Source of the DNA: Struthio camelus
Lineage: Eukaryota; Chordata; Aves; Struthioniformes; Struthionidae
Assembly (NCBI RefSeq): GCF_040807025.1
Contig: NC_090942.1
Span: 203,538,747 to 203,602,746 of the forward strand
Direction: 5' to 3'
Length of the DNA stretch: 64,000 nucleotides
Shown here: positions 1-11,338 of the stretch, in pieces
Layout: the number at the start of each line of letters is the position of its first letter
How positions within the stretch are numbered: position 1 is the stretch's first letter
Translations under genes and position numbers: made by a program
Notes under the pieces: generated by a model
Database searches by the model: none
What the model was told of the DNA's origin: nothing
The model's input: the letters and a program-made list of their open reading frames with translations, nothing else

Positions 1-2739
1 GATATGTCTAGTTCTTCCAAATGTGTAGCCTTCCTATCCAAGGTACAGTACAATCCTCCAAAATCTGGGCAGGCTACGTTTCTGGGAAGAAAAAGAAAAC
101 ACCTAGAAAATCTGGACAAAGGCCTCAAGCCAGAACCTCAAACACTACACGAAACACTGGTCCAAACTGCCAAGGAGAAACACGTGTGAACTTTAGAACG
201 GGAGTTTTCAAGACGAGACAAAAATCTGCCATAGTGAAGAGGGACAGACTAAACTAGATCCTTCCCAGCTTTGCATTCCTGCCATTCTCTGTCAGGAAGG
301 ACTGGTTTGACTCCTCCTGGCACGAGCAACGGCAGCACAGTCTGTTCTCCGCTCTGCAACCTGCTCTCTTTCACCAGCCTCTCCACTGGGACCAACGCAA
401 ACCTCGGACAGACGCTACTGTCAGCCTAGCAGTGCTGAGCACAGAGAAAAGGGCGATTTGTATGCCCTGTGTCTCCGCGTTCTCCTCCGCGTGCAGGAGA
501 GAAACCGGGGTGGGGGGGGGGGGAGGTAATGGCGTTCCCTCATAGTGATGCAGAGCAAGACAGAAGCGGGATTAAAATGGGCAGAACAGGAGTCAATTGT
601 TGTTTGGGGGAAAAGGGAAGCAGTTGCTGTCAAAATGTTTCACCGACTTGGCAAAAATGCCAAGCTGGCCCTGCTTGCAGCATACATGGACTTCAAAGGG
701 CTTATCTTGAATATGGAGTAGCAGGAGCCAGCTCACTGCTTCCTACATGTGTTCAGCTGAGGTTAACCAGTACGCACCGCTCTGCCCAAAGGGTGTGCTT
801 TCCTTCTGATGCCAGCCAGGTTGCTGCCACCTCTGCCTTCAGCTTTGTGGGCTCAATCTTGCTTTAGCTGCTACGCCCAGCAGGAGCTCAGTCCCGACCC
901 AGCCGCAGGAAGAGTGGCTCTGAGGCACGCAGCCAGTCACTTCAGGAGCGCCGATCTGCAGCAGGAACGCTCTGACATAACCGGCCGAGGGCGAGCGGCT
1001 GCTCGGGAGGGTGGGTGGCTCGCAGACAGGATGCAGGCTGAATAAGCGGCCATTCCTGGAGAGGGTGGTCCCCGAAGGTCAGGGCTGCCTTCAATGGTGT
1101 GGCAGCGGGAGAGGAAACTGCCTCAGAGGGCGCTTTCATAATGTTCGGACTATGAATAAATTCAGCCTCTTGTACTCTGGGTTCCCAAGAGTTAGTCATC
1201 AGAAAATGTGAATAGAAGTGTAAGGTTAGGAGGAGAACAATTCTCCAGCTGAACTTCCATTCCCAGATGAACCGGGTTCCTTCCCCGCCCTGCTCTGATT
1301 TCAGACAAAGGGCTTTGCATCCCATGTACCACGTCTCTTGGCTGCTTCAGGGGAACATATATACGTAGGTGATACAAACTTGGGCAGGACCCAGCTCAGG
1401 ATGGACCGGCAATGACCAGAGATCTGATGTCAGTGCAGACCATTCTGGCATCTTCTGCCTTCCTGGTAAACTGAAGTACAATCTTAATAAATGTACTTAA
1501 TAACCACTCACTGACTCAGGTTTTGGTGAGACTAGGTACAACTTTATGGGCCAAGGCTGAGCCATACTTTGTGCAGCTGCTTAATGTTGAAAAGCTGACA
1601 GACAAAGAGCAGGTTAGGCGGTGCATGGGCTTAACACACTGTGGCCCCATAGGAGCTCTCTCGGTTCAGGACAGCAGTCACCACTACCCTACTCAACGCT
1701 GGGTTAATTTAGTGAAAGATCACAACAATAAATCCAGAAAAATGATGGAGATTTTTCATCCTTTAAGACGCAAAAGGTTTTCTGGGAATATTTGTCCCTT
1801 AAGACTCCTGAAGGTGAGGGGACAGACAGAGTCACCCGTTCTGCTCCCATAAGTCTGAGTCGGCAGTTTGCCCAGACCATCGCCGTTACCAGGGCATCTT
1901 TTCAGTTCTTGCAGGACATCTTATCTGAAATCTTAATTGAGGCACATTTGGGCTATCCAAAGCAGTTTTTACATTGCTCAAGCTCAAATCATTGAAACGT
2001 TTTAATTAACGAGCGAACACAGTCTGTCGCTTCCCTCTGTGTGACGCACAGAAATCTGTCTGCTTTCTCTCGCAGTCGAGTACAGCATGTCTAAACCACT
2101 GGCTACTATAATTACGATGGGATAAGCATTTATATGGCATTATAAAGGTGAACTGGGTGCTTTGCAAACGCAAAAGCGCTCAGCTCATTCCCAAAGAATT
2201 CAGAGTCAAACGTGCTCAAGAAAAACCATGAGGCAATTGTCCTGAGGGGAAAACTGGATCCTGCAGAGACCAAGAGTCGCCAGAGCAGCGGGTCTGAGGG
2301 CCAGGCTTGTGGAAGGAGGCTTCTGGGGCTGAATGAACCAGCTTCTGGGGCTGAATAACTCGCTGGCGCTCGGAAACACTGCGGTCTCTTTTCTAGTCTG
2401 CCATAGACCTTACAGATGAGCTTTAGGAGTCACTCGGTCGATCTGTGCATGAGCTCTCCTCACCCATAAAATTGATACTAGTTCCTTGTATACACATGCA
2501 GCTACCAAAAATAAAGGCAGGCTGCAGAAGAGAGGGCGGGAGGAGACAAGAGGTATTGTGGCGAGAGAGCGCTGGGAGGCACACAGGAAGCGGGAGAGGG
2601 GAATGGGAAAAATGAGAGAAAAACACTGAAGAGGAGAGAGCTCCTTGTGAGCGAGGAGGCAGGGAGCCAAGGAAAAGATTAAGAAACAAGATGGTATCCC
2701 TAAAGTGTGGGGGAGAAGAATGTAGATTAACAGCCTTTT
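1..2739. other. 5' intergenic flank, no gene seen
   Basis: No open reading frame here looks like a conserved protein, and none is flanked by convincing splice sites. A slightly CpG-richer patch lies near 930-1,080. A 16-bp word beginning GCTTCTGGGG occurs twice in tandem, 22 bp apart (2,319-2,356). About 2,510-2,680 is strongly purine-rich (GA/GGA) on the + strand. I read this as non-coding flank of LATS2. An unspliced or spliced lncRNA cannot be excluded from sequence alone. Confidence 0.5.
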
Positions 2740-2867
2740 GATTAGGCTAAAAGGAGTACAGAAGAGTCTGGAGAGTAACGAGGAGTAAATCACAGTACCT
2801 GAAGCCAGCAGTGGCCAGAGCGTAGAGAAGAATTGTAGTCATGGAGATAGAAAAGCAAAGGCCACTT
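2740..2867 (+). repeat. Diverged ~130-bp repeat, copy A
   Basis: This block is clearly homologous to 3,752-3,880 in the same orientation. Shared words include ATTAGGCTAAA, GGAGAGTAAC, ACAGTACCTGAAG, TGTAGTCATGG and AGAAAAGCAA, followed by GGCCACTT at the right edge, where similarity stops abruptly. By eye the two copies are about 80% identical with small indels. A short GAA run (2,871-2,882) follows copy A. The family is not one I recognise. It could be a local duplication, a fragment of an interspersed repeat, or a pair of short terminal repeats. Confidence 0.6.
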
Positions 2868-3249
2868 CAAGAAGAAGAAGAAGATACTGAGACAGAAACT
2901 AAAAGCTTCAAATTAGGTCTTTAATGAGAGACTGGTTATACGAAATAAAATGAAAGTAAAGTAAAGCGTGAGTCAAAAATGGTGAGATGAGGAGAATAAT
3001 GTGGCCATCAGGAAAACAAAAAACAAAAAAAAAAAAAACTCACCCCAAAACAGAAAAAAATAGCGGAAGCACTGAAAGCAGATTTAGAGAGAACAGATAC
3101 TTTTATATTCAAAAAAAAACCAATTTGCTGCAGAATGAATATGTAATAGTAACAAGGATTTCAGGAGAAGAAATGAAAAAAAAACAGGGTTGTGAATTTG
3201 GACAGACAAGAGGCAGAGCAGAGACTCATTTCTGCACTAGGAAGGTAGC

Positions 3250-3440
3250 GGCAGCAACGGTGAGCGCCTGGGGGAGGCGAGGGCTGCTCCAGGAGCAGTG
3301 CAGCTTTCAGGAGTCTCCAACCAGCCAGAGGACGGCGAAGGCTGCAGGCGGGCGGTGCGAGGTGGCCGGCTCCACGGGCACCGCTCGGCGCGCCGGCAGC
3401 ACGAGGCGTCACCCTGACGTGGCCGGCGGACACCAAGTGG
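3250..3440. other. Small CpG-rich islet between the two repeat copies
   Basis: In otherwise AT-rich flank this ~190-bp stretch is GC-rich and rich in undepleted CpG, with GGCGAAGG, GGCGCGCC-like and CCTGACGTGGCC words, the last containing a CRE-like TGACGT. It lies between repeat copies A and B. It may be a minor promoter, for example of a divergent lncRNA, or part of an inserted element. Neither a coding frame nor splice sites support a gene. Confidence 0.3.
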
Positions 3441-3751
3441 AGCACAGCAATAAGTGCAAAATCCCAAACGCCAACAAAACACTCGCTGCGCGTAAACACG
3501 TTCCTCGCTTGGGTTTTACAACGTTTCACAAGGCTTCTTAAAAAGTAACTTTTAAATTTGCACACTGCCACTGCTAGGTACACAGCAGATAGTTAAACAG
3601 ATTTGGTGTGCGCAGAAACGCAGGATACATCCTGCGCCTGCCCTATTGCTACATACAGAGCAAGGATTTGGCATTGCAGAGGACGTTCAGAGTTGTATGT
3701 GGCTATCTGAGCAGGGGAAAATACAGGCAAGAGCGATTAGGCAGACTGATT

Positions 3752-3880
3752 TTATTAGGCTAAAGGGATATAAAGGAGCATGGAGAGTAACTGTAAAGAA
3801 ATTACAGTACCTGAAGCAAGAAATGGCCAGGGCATAGAGAAAATGTGTAGTCATGGTGATTAGAAAAGCAAGGGCCACTT
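3752..3880 (+). repeat. Diverged ~130-bp repeat, copy B
   Basis: This is the partner of 2,740-2,867, in direct orientation about 1.0 kb downstream. Similarity begins at TATTAGGCTAAA and ends at GGCCACTT, the same right edge as copy A. Sequence beyond both edges does not align, so the repeated unit is well delimited. Confidence 0.6.
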
Positions 3881-5926
3881 GAGGATTTTCGCGCTGTCAC
3901 GAGATGCTGCTTTAAAACAATTTGCTGTGATTTGTGTGTCTGTCTTCACTTTGGTTCACATTACAATAATATCATTATTTATGTGTTTATGATATCCCAA
4001 GATTTATAGAAGACCTTACTCATTTAAGTTACGGAGTCAGATAACTGGTGATTCTCATTATAATCAAATTCTGTATTTTATTTAATTTTTTGCAAATCAC
4101 TTATTATCCACCCTGCAGTTTTAGTGACTGATGATGAAGAAAAGTCTCCCCGGACACTCAAAGCCTCTTAGTCTTTAATCATGGAGGTTAGATTTTCTGA
4201 GCACTGACACAGTATGCAAAGGTAACACACAGCAGAGACTGAAAAAAATAGCTAAAAACTGAAAGTATGTCCAGAACTGCTGTGGAGCTCTTTAGATAAG
4301 CAAGTGAGTATTCCTGAAGTGAGCTAAAAACAGTGACTGGCGTGGGAAGAAAGTTCAAAATAGATGCAGGCTAAAAGACTGTGTGGAAGACCAGGAGACA
4401 AGCGGTGATAATGATAGTCATCAAATGGGAACGTGGTTGTGAAGCATTTCTAGAGTGAAAAGTCTTTCAGTTTGGATACGGTTTTCATATTCACGTTACT
4501 GTGTGATGATATTCTAGTACAGCATTATGGACAGTTTAGGCTATTTCACACTCTCCCATGCAGGGGGCACTCAGAGTTTTCCCCCAGCACCTTTTTGGGC
4601 GTTTAAACCTAAACCTGATTTCCATAACACTTTTAGCTTTAAAATGGAGGTTTGACCCATGTGGAGGAGAAGTCCCAACATGCAATTTTCTGTTTCTGTT
4701 GGAAAGGCCAGGCCATGGCAGTAGTTACCCCTATCCTTCCGCCCTGGTTGTGATTATACTAACTGATCTGTAGGAGTCAAGCCAAGTTATTTTATTCATT
4801 CAAGTCACTCACCTCGCAGACAATAGCAAACACTTTTTTTCAGTTTTCCGGTGTCCTTCTTTGCTGATAAAGGTATGTAAACAAATGCTAAGCACACAGG
4901 ATCTCAGTTCTCAAGTACACAGAGGTGTGACTGTAGTTTTTCTCTACTCAGTATCTTTCTCTGTCCTGAAGAAAATCAGGTTTGTTGACAGAAGCGTCTA
5001 GTTCTGCCTTGAGATGCCCTGACAAGTTGCGTGTTATCCCACTTTTACCTCCTGCAGGCAACCCACACCAGGGAGGCCGCCCCTCACAACTGCACCACGC
5101 TCCTGCTCAACACCAGAAAGGCAGTGGCTGTGTGCCGGGCCAGCAGGAGCTCAGAGACCTTGCCACGTCCACAGGCAGACCTTGAACAGGGCAGCGCTCG
5201 ATCTCGCTGTGCTCCGAACATAGACGGTGCTGTGGGCCAGAGGCTGCTGCGTCACACCGCTGCATGCCCCTGCTCACCAGTGGTGTCTTGCAGACGTGAC
5301 GGGTAGGGCAGCTATGCCAGCATCAGGCCAACTCAGTTGGCACAATCACATGAAAAGCTAGCTGTAAAAAACAAAGGAAAGGAGACAAGGGATTAGGCTT
5401 ACAGCACAAATGGAAAAATACCGCCTGAAAGAGAGGCTAAGGAGTGAGGATCTGCATTTCTGCAAATTATCTTGGAAAAGGCCCGAGTCTTGCAGGTTTC
5501 CACTAGAAGTCCATGTTCAGGCAACAGTCTAGAACCAAGGAGATCGAGCATCCCTCCTGACTCTTCATGTTTTGTATCTTTTTTTTTTTCTTTGCTGTCA
5601 GTATGATCAGGAGATGAGGTTTTTGGTCCTAGTTTTGCTATTGAATTGCTGGGTTTCTTGTGAATAGTCATGAAACCTAGTCGTGTTTTTCCTTTCACCT
5701 TCTATCCACCTTATCTGTGGAGATGTAATCCGTGATCCAAACAGGTTGTCCCTTATTATCTAAGTTTTTCAAGAGCAAATGGAGCCTTCAAGTGCACCAT
5801 CCCATACAGCAAGATTAACTGATACCTGACCCATGCTTGTCTCGAGCGTTCTAATTTAGTAGCTGTTCCACATGTGGGGCTGCCTTGCATTGGCCTGGTC
5901 TTATTATTCCTTCTTCTTTTGTGAAA
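3881..5926. other. Intergenic, no gene seen
   Basis: Mostly AT-rich sequence with stop codons in all frames. A GC-richer patch at about 5,050-5,300 has two overlapping ORFs of 67 and 91 codons with no recognisable motif. A T-run lies near 5,578-5,590. Nothing here supports a gene or RNA. Confidence 0.4.
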
Positions 5927-7072
5927 GCAAGGCTTTGGACACTGTCTCCCATCACATCCTCATAGATAAACTCAGGAAGTGTGGGCTACATGAGTGGATA
6001 GTGACATGGATTGACAACTGGCTGGATGGCCGAGCTCAGAGGGTTGGGGTCAGTGGCGCAGAGTCTAGCTGGAGGCCTGTAGCTAGCGGTGTCCCCCAGG
6101 GGTCAGTCCTGGGTCCAGTCTTGTTCAATATATTCATCAGTGACCGGGAGGAAGGGACAGAGTGCACCCTCAGCAAGTTGGCTGATGATACTAAACTGGG
6201 AGGAGTGGCTGACCCACCAGAAGGCTGTGCTGCCATTCAGAGGGAGCTGGACAGGCTGGAGAGGTGGGCGGAGAGCAACCTCCTGAAGTTCAACAAAGGC
6301 AAGGGCAGGGTCCTGCCCCCAGGGAGGAATAATCCCATGCACCAAGACAGGCTGGGGGTTGACCTGCTGGAAAGCAGCTCTGCAGAAAAGGACCTGGGAG
6401 TGCTGGTGGACAACAGGTTGACCATGAGTCAGCAATGTGCCCTTGTGGCCAAGAAGGCCAAATGATATCCTGGGTTGCATGAGGCAGAGTGTTGTCAGCA
6501 GGTGGAGGGAGGTGATCCTGCCCCTCTGCTCAGCCCTGGTGAGGCCTCACCTGGAGTACTGTGTCCAGTGCTGGGCTCCCCAGTACAAGAGAGACATGGC
6601 ACTCCTGGAGAGAGTCCAGCGGAGGGCTACCAAGATGATTAGAGGGCTGGAGCACCTCTCCTATGGAGAAAGATTGCAAGAGCTGGGCCTGTTCAGCCTG
6701 GAGAAGAGAAGACTGAGAGGGGTGAGCTCATCAGTGAATACAAGTATCTAAAGGGAAGGTGTCAAGAGGATGAGGCCAGTCTCTTCTCCGTGGTGCCCAG
6801 TGACAGGACAAGAGGCAACGGGCACAAATGGAAACACAGGAAGTTCCATCTGAACATTAGGAAAAAATTCTGTGCTGTGAGGGTGACAGAGCATTGGAAC
6901 AGGTTGCCCCGAGAGGTTGTGGAGTCTCCTTCGCTGGAGATATTCAAAACCTGCCTGGACGTGATCCTGGGAAATATGCTCTGGAGGACCCTGCTTGAGC
7001 AGGGAGGTTGGACTAGATGATCTCCAGAGGTCCCTTCCAACCTCAACCATTCTGTGATTCTGTGATTCTGCG
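5927..7072 (+). mobile_element. CR1 LINE, 5'-truncated, reverse-transcriptase remnant
   Basis: The translation carries hallmarks of the CR1 ORF2 reverse transcriptase: an [12 protein letters not shown] block, the [16 protein letters not shown] block, and LADDTKL, a copy of the catalytic ADD motif. Downstream come [29 protein letters not shown] and [19 protein letters not shown]. The frame breaks at about 6,455-6,465, where one extra A creates a TGA, and again near 6,720, so the copy is dead. The element ends with the CR1 3' terminus, a short tandem ATTCTGTG repeat (7,049-7,070) with no poly(A) tail. It is 5'-truncated, as nearly all CR1 copies are. The family ordinarily moves by target-primed reverse transcription in sauropsids. 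Confidence 0.95.
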
Positions 7073-9394
7073 AATAGTTTTAATTTTGGTCACTTCAACC
7101 ACCTACCCCACCTTCTCTGATACAAAAGGAGACTTTTTAAAAATAGAAGTACAAATGGATTTTCTAAGAGCACATTGATGGCCTCTGTCCCTGTTCCTAC
7201 TGTTGTCTTATTCAGTATATACAGAATATATGAATGTATACGAATGTTCAATCCCTCTTTCAGTTTTCATTTCATGCTTTATATTAGCTCACCTTTTTTT
7301 CACTGTGCATTACAGATGTCCATCTGTGATCTGTCCAGTTCTCTTCCTCTGTACTGTGTATGTCTTTTTCTTATCCCCAATTGCACTTCCTTGTCCATCT
7401 GTACTACTATTTTTATTGTCTCTGAATACATATTAAGAGTACTTCTGAACGCATGTCAGTGCCCATTTTTCTATCCCATCTATTCCTTTATTTTGTTCCA
7501 TGTCCAGTTTTCTTTCAGAATTTAATCAGTTGAACCCTCTGTTGGGTTTTTCTTCCTCTTTTGAGCTGTTTTAGTCATAATAACAAGGCTTATAGGGAAA
7601 GATCCAAGTCTTGTTGAAAGATCTGCTCCAAAGCTCATTACCATGGTCTCTATTTTTTGATAAACTTCCAACTACACTTCCTTGCTTTTACAGACTCTGG
7701 GCGATCCAATAACATCTTAGAACAGGAATGGTTTCCTCTGAGTCCCACATCTAGTCTAAAATACATTGTATGTTGGGAACGCAAAATGTGTCCAAATGAT
7801 ATCTAATCTGACACTTTCTTGTAGGATGGCCTTTTCTAAAGCCTTTTTCCTTGTACTAACTTGGATAAGGTAGCCTATTAAAAGTCCTAACTTCTGACTC
7901 AATTCTACCCTTTTGCTGGAAGAGAACAATGTATATGTTTCTAAGCTGAGATGGTTATAGCCTATCTAGTTTTATTTTTCAGGGATACCGGACTGACAGT
8001 CCTGTCTGTCTAAAACCTTTGTTAATACATTCATTCTCTCTAGCAATACCTTCAGCCTCATTTTAGGACAAGAAGGTTCCTTATCAGTTTCTAAGATGTG
8101 GACACCTTGAAGCTTTCTGAAATTGTCCGGTTCTTCACTCTGAGCAGGGTTAGGAATAATTGTGTTTAAATGCTTGTGACTCAGTCTAGTCTGCAACCAA
8201 ATGGATGCGGGTGCCTAAATAACCCTGAGGCTGTGTGTTGGGTGCATACCAGCGTACTGTGCCTACTGTGTCTGCATGACATTTTGCTAGCAATCTCCCT
8301 ATTGGCAATCTTCTCTTAGATCTCTCCGGAGAGATGTCCAATAGGTACATTTTGAGGGATGTGACATTAAAGCGATTAACTAACTGAAAGTATCCATCTT
8401 CAGGAAAGTTTTGTTCACAGCTATTTTGGACTTCTTTTGAGTAGATTACAGTCTCTGTCATGAGTCATCTTTGTCTCTTCTCCCAAGGTCTTATCGCAAA
8501 AATCTCAGCTTTGCCCTATGCATAATAGTAATGAGCTACTGAATGGATAAAGCATGTGTCATTTTATACTGACATAGTAACTTATTTCTGCATTACCTCC
8601 AAATATGTTACCTTACATCACTATTGTGTGAGATAAAATGGCCTGAGGTATAGCTGCAATGCTTAGCAGTGGCATGGTATCTGACACTGTAACAGGAGTG
8701 TGCATATGTTAAGCCAGTCACACAATATCCCGCAAAGCAAAACTGAAAAAACAAAGACAGTATAAGCAACTTGTCAGAGGATACCCCACGAATTTGCCCC
8801 AGAGCCAGTGCAACTGTTTAAGAATCTTGCTTTCCAACTCGTACTTCTTTGTCTGAAAAGCCGAGGTAGCCCAGGTTAATCTCAACTAAATGAGACACCA
8901 TTTTTTCTGCTTCACAGATTTCAGAGTTCCTATAAACCTACTGTATCACAGGGAATAGGAGATTTCTTCCCTTGCACTCAACTGCTGGTAACAGAACACA
9001 GCGTAACACTGGATTCAAGTTAATAGTTGAAACACATTAAAAATGTCCTTTCCTTGATAAACTCACCTGAAAATATGTGTAGTTTATGACAGAGCCAATA
9101 AAATAAATTTCTTAGTAGCCAACAATTTTTAAATTGATAAATCAGTCAGAATGCAAATTTGATAGATATTTAAAAAAATAATATTTTTCTAGTGGGTAGA
9201 GCTAGACACAGGACTGTAATACTAGCCCTTCTAAACAGGTACAGTAAATTGACAGAGAACAGCTTTCTTTTAAAGCATAGCTTTCTTTTAAATTAATGCT
9301 AAAGTACGCTGCTGGGTTTTGAGGCATCAATCTGAAATAATGATAGCTCGTAGAGAAAGCTCCTCATCCAGAGATTTCCTAGTCCTTCCAAACA
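7073..9394. other. Intergenic, no gene seen
   Basis: AT-rich sequence. Two overlapping minus-strand ORFs at about 7,972-8,461 (74 and 91 codons) have no recognisable domain and no supporting splice or start context. A 14-bp word AGCTTTCTTTTAAA is repeated in near-tandem at 9,261-9,293. I see no RNA gene. Confidence 0.4.
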
Positions 9395-9500
9395 TGGGAA
9401 TCATTCTCCTTTCCTTACAGACAGGGAAACTGAGGTGCGGAAGTTAAGTGGTTTGCTGACAGTCCCAAAGTGTGGCAAAGAACGGAGGAAAGCTGAACTA
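9395..9500 (+). mobile_element. MIR-like (CORE-SINE) remnant
   Basis: The sequence contains ACAGACAGGGAAACTGAGG followed by GGAAGTTAAGTGGTTTGCTGACAG and then a GGCAAAGAACGGAGG-like segment. This order matches the core and 3' half of the ancient MIR SINE (acagatgaggaaactgaggc, gaggttaagtaacttgcc, aagtggcagagc). It is heavily diverged, as expected for a pre-amniote SINE. Exact ends are uncertain. Confidence 0.55.
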
Positions 9501-9660
9501 CACTCTGGTTGGCTCAACGGGCCGGGCTGCCACCCCCTCCCCCAGTCATTGATATGAAATGCTCTGGCAGAGTATCACCCTTCTGAAGCCTTGGGTGGCT
9601 CCACAACACTGTCTCTGTATGGTTGCAAAATGACCTGAAATGCTTTCACTCATGCGTGTT

Positions 9661-9698
9661 TGTGCGTGTGCGTGTGTGTGTGTGTGGGTGGGTGTGTG
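9661..9698 (+). repeat. Imperfect (TG)n microsatellite
   Basis: An alternating TG/CG tract with GGGTGGG interruptions. The interruptions suggest limited length polymorphism. No functional role is indicated. Confidence 0.8.
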
Positions 9699-11279
9699 CC
9701 AGGAGGAAAGCGTATAGCCTCCACAAGCTACACACATGGCTCATTCCTCTCCACAAGCTCTCTGGTGCTCCTTTCCCACCCCTACTACCCCAGGAGCGTG
9801 CTAGCCCCAAACTCACACTTCCATACCAGGGGCTCTGCGTGTTCCTTCGTACTTTGTTCGCCGGAGCATTGGAGAAGTAAAGCGACTAATTTTTTCTCTC
9901 AGTAAAGGGGCTCTTCACAGGTCCCTCATTTTTCTCAGCTCTTTGCTTCCCCCATGCAGGCTTTACGTAGCTACCTTTGTCCTCTCCAGGTGCAGACCCT
10001 TGTTTTCTGCCCCAAGCCAAGGGTTCAGCTGTGCTCCCATTCCTCCCCCACCTTTTCTTTCTGTCTGGAAGATGAATCATTCTGGGTGTCTGTGGCAGGA
10101 AGGGCAAAGCTGTGCTGGGGGTATTGTTATGCTGGAAGATGCTGACAGCTACTGTGCCAGGCCTTTGATGAACAGATAATTACAGACCAGATTGATGGTT
10201 GCTGCATGTCCTCCTCTGGTACCAGGACTTCATGTGCTCTCCATTCCTCACTTCTTATTTTCTCCAGGATCAGAGGGTTGCTGCCCCTAAAAATGCCTAA
10301 AAACATTTCCTAAAATTTTGGAATTGATTGGATGTGGTGCTCAAAGCATTTGGCACTATATGTGAACAAAGATATGATACCATCAAGCCAACGGTAGGGC
10401 CTTGAAAACTTGGCCAGTTCCTTCGCAAACAGATAGTACAGCTGGCTTCTGTTGGTTAAATACCACACAAAATCACGACGTTCCTTCAGCCCTCTCAGGC
10501 GCTGCTTGGGCTCCTGCTGAAGTCAATGATTGACAAGAAGTGTGGGGCTGGGAGCAGAGTACATAGGAACATGGGTCCTTGGGAAATCCAGTGTTTTCAA
10601 CTTTCTGAGTGAAGACTATAATGGCAGCCTGAGCCTCCAAAATGCCTTTCCCAGTACAGTGAGCCTGGGTTCATGCTTTGTCTGCAAAGTGGAGTCAACT
10701 TCAAGGTCAGATTTGTCCTATTTCATCTGCTTTGTGCTGAAATCAAAGGTAGTTCTAAAGTACCAGTGCTTACATTCTCTTCACCTTTGTCATCCAAACA
10801 GAGCATCACGATGGATCTCATAGAAATAGTCCTGATATAAAAAGCACAGCTAAATCAAAGTTAGAATTTAGTTATTTGTATTTTCACCCATCCAGTTACT
10901 GAACCATCGAGCCTGACTTTGACTGGCACGAGTGTCACTTTACATCACTGTTGAGCATACGTTACATTCACACGCCTAGGTTAAGTTTCCTATACTCCAC
11001 CGGAGAACTGAAAATCAGAACTCCTGTTTTTAACTGGTTTTGCATTGGAGATTCGGGAAGAATAATTGCCCAGTATCAGTAAACAAAATAGATGTTTTTA
11101 AAACAAGAATATTTCCTTGCTTACCTAAGTCTTCTTTCCTTGCACATCATTCATTTCATAAACCAGTGGTTTGTTCTAGACATGTTCTCATAGTGAAGGA
11201 TGTCACTGTCTGCAAAATTGTTTGTGTGTGTGCTTGTGTGCTTATACACACATATGCTCACATGTTCATAATCCTTTTA

Positions 11280-11283
<4 letters not shown>
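9699..11283. other. Intergenic, no gene seen
   Basis: Short ORFs up to 97 codons occur in several frames but none resembles a known protein or has clear exon boundaries. No repeat family is recognised. Confidence 0.35.

Positions 11284-11337
<54 letters not shown>
11284..11337 (+). repeat. (GT)26 microsatellite
   Basis: About 26 uninterrupted GT units from 11,285 to 11,336, preceded by GTAT. An uninterrupted array of this length is expected to be length-polymorphic. The alternating purine-pyrimidine tract is also a Z-DNA-prone sequence class. Confidence 0.95.

Positions 11338-11338
<1 letters not shown>

Noticed and set aside
7972..8461. Two overlapping minus-strand ORFs (74 and 91 codons) considered as an endogenous retrovirus remnant
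   Set aside because: No protease, reverse transcriptase, integrase, zinc-knuckle or LTR features can be seen, and ORFs of this size are common by chance.
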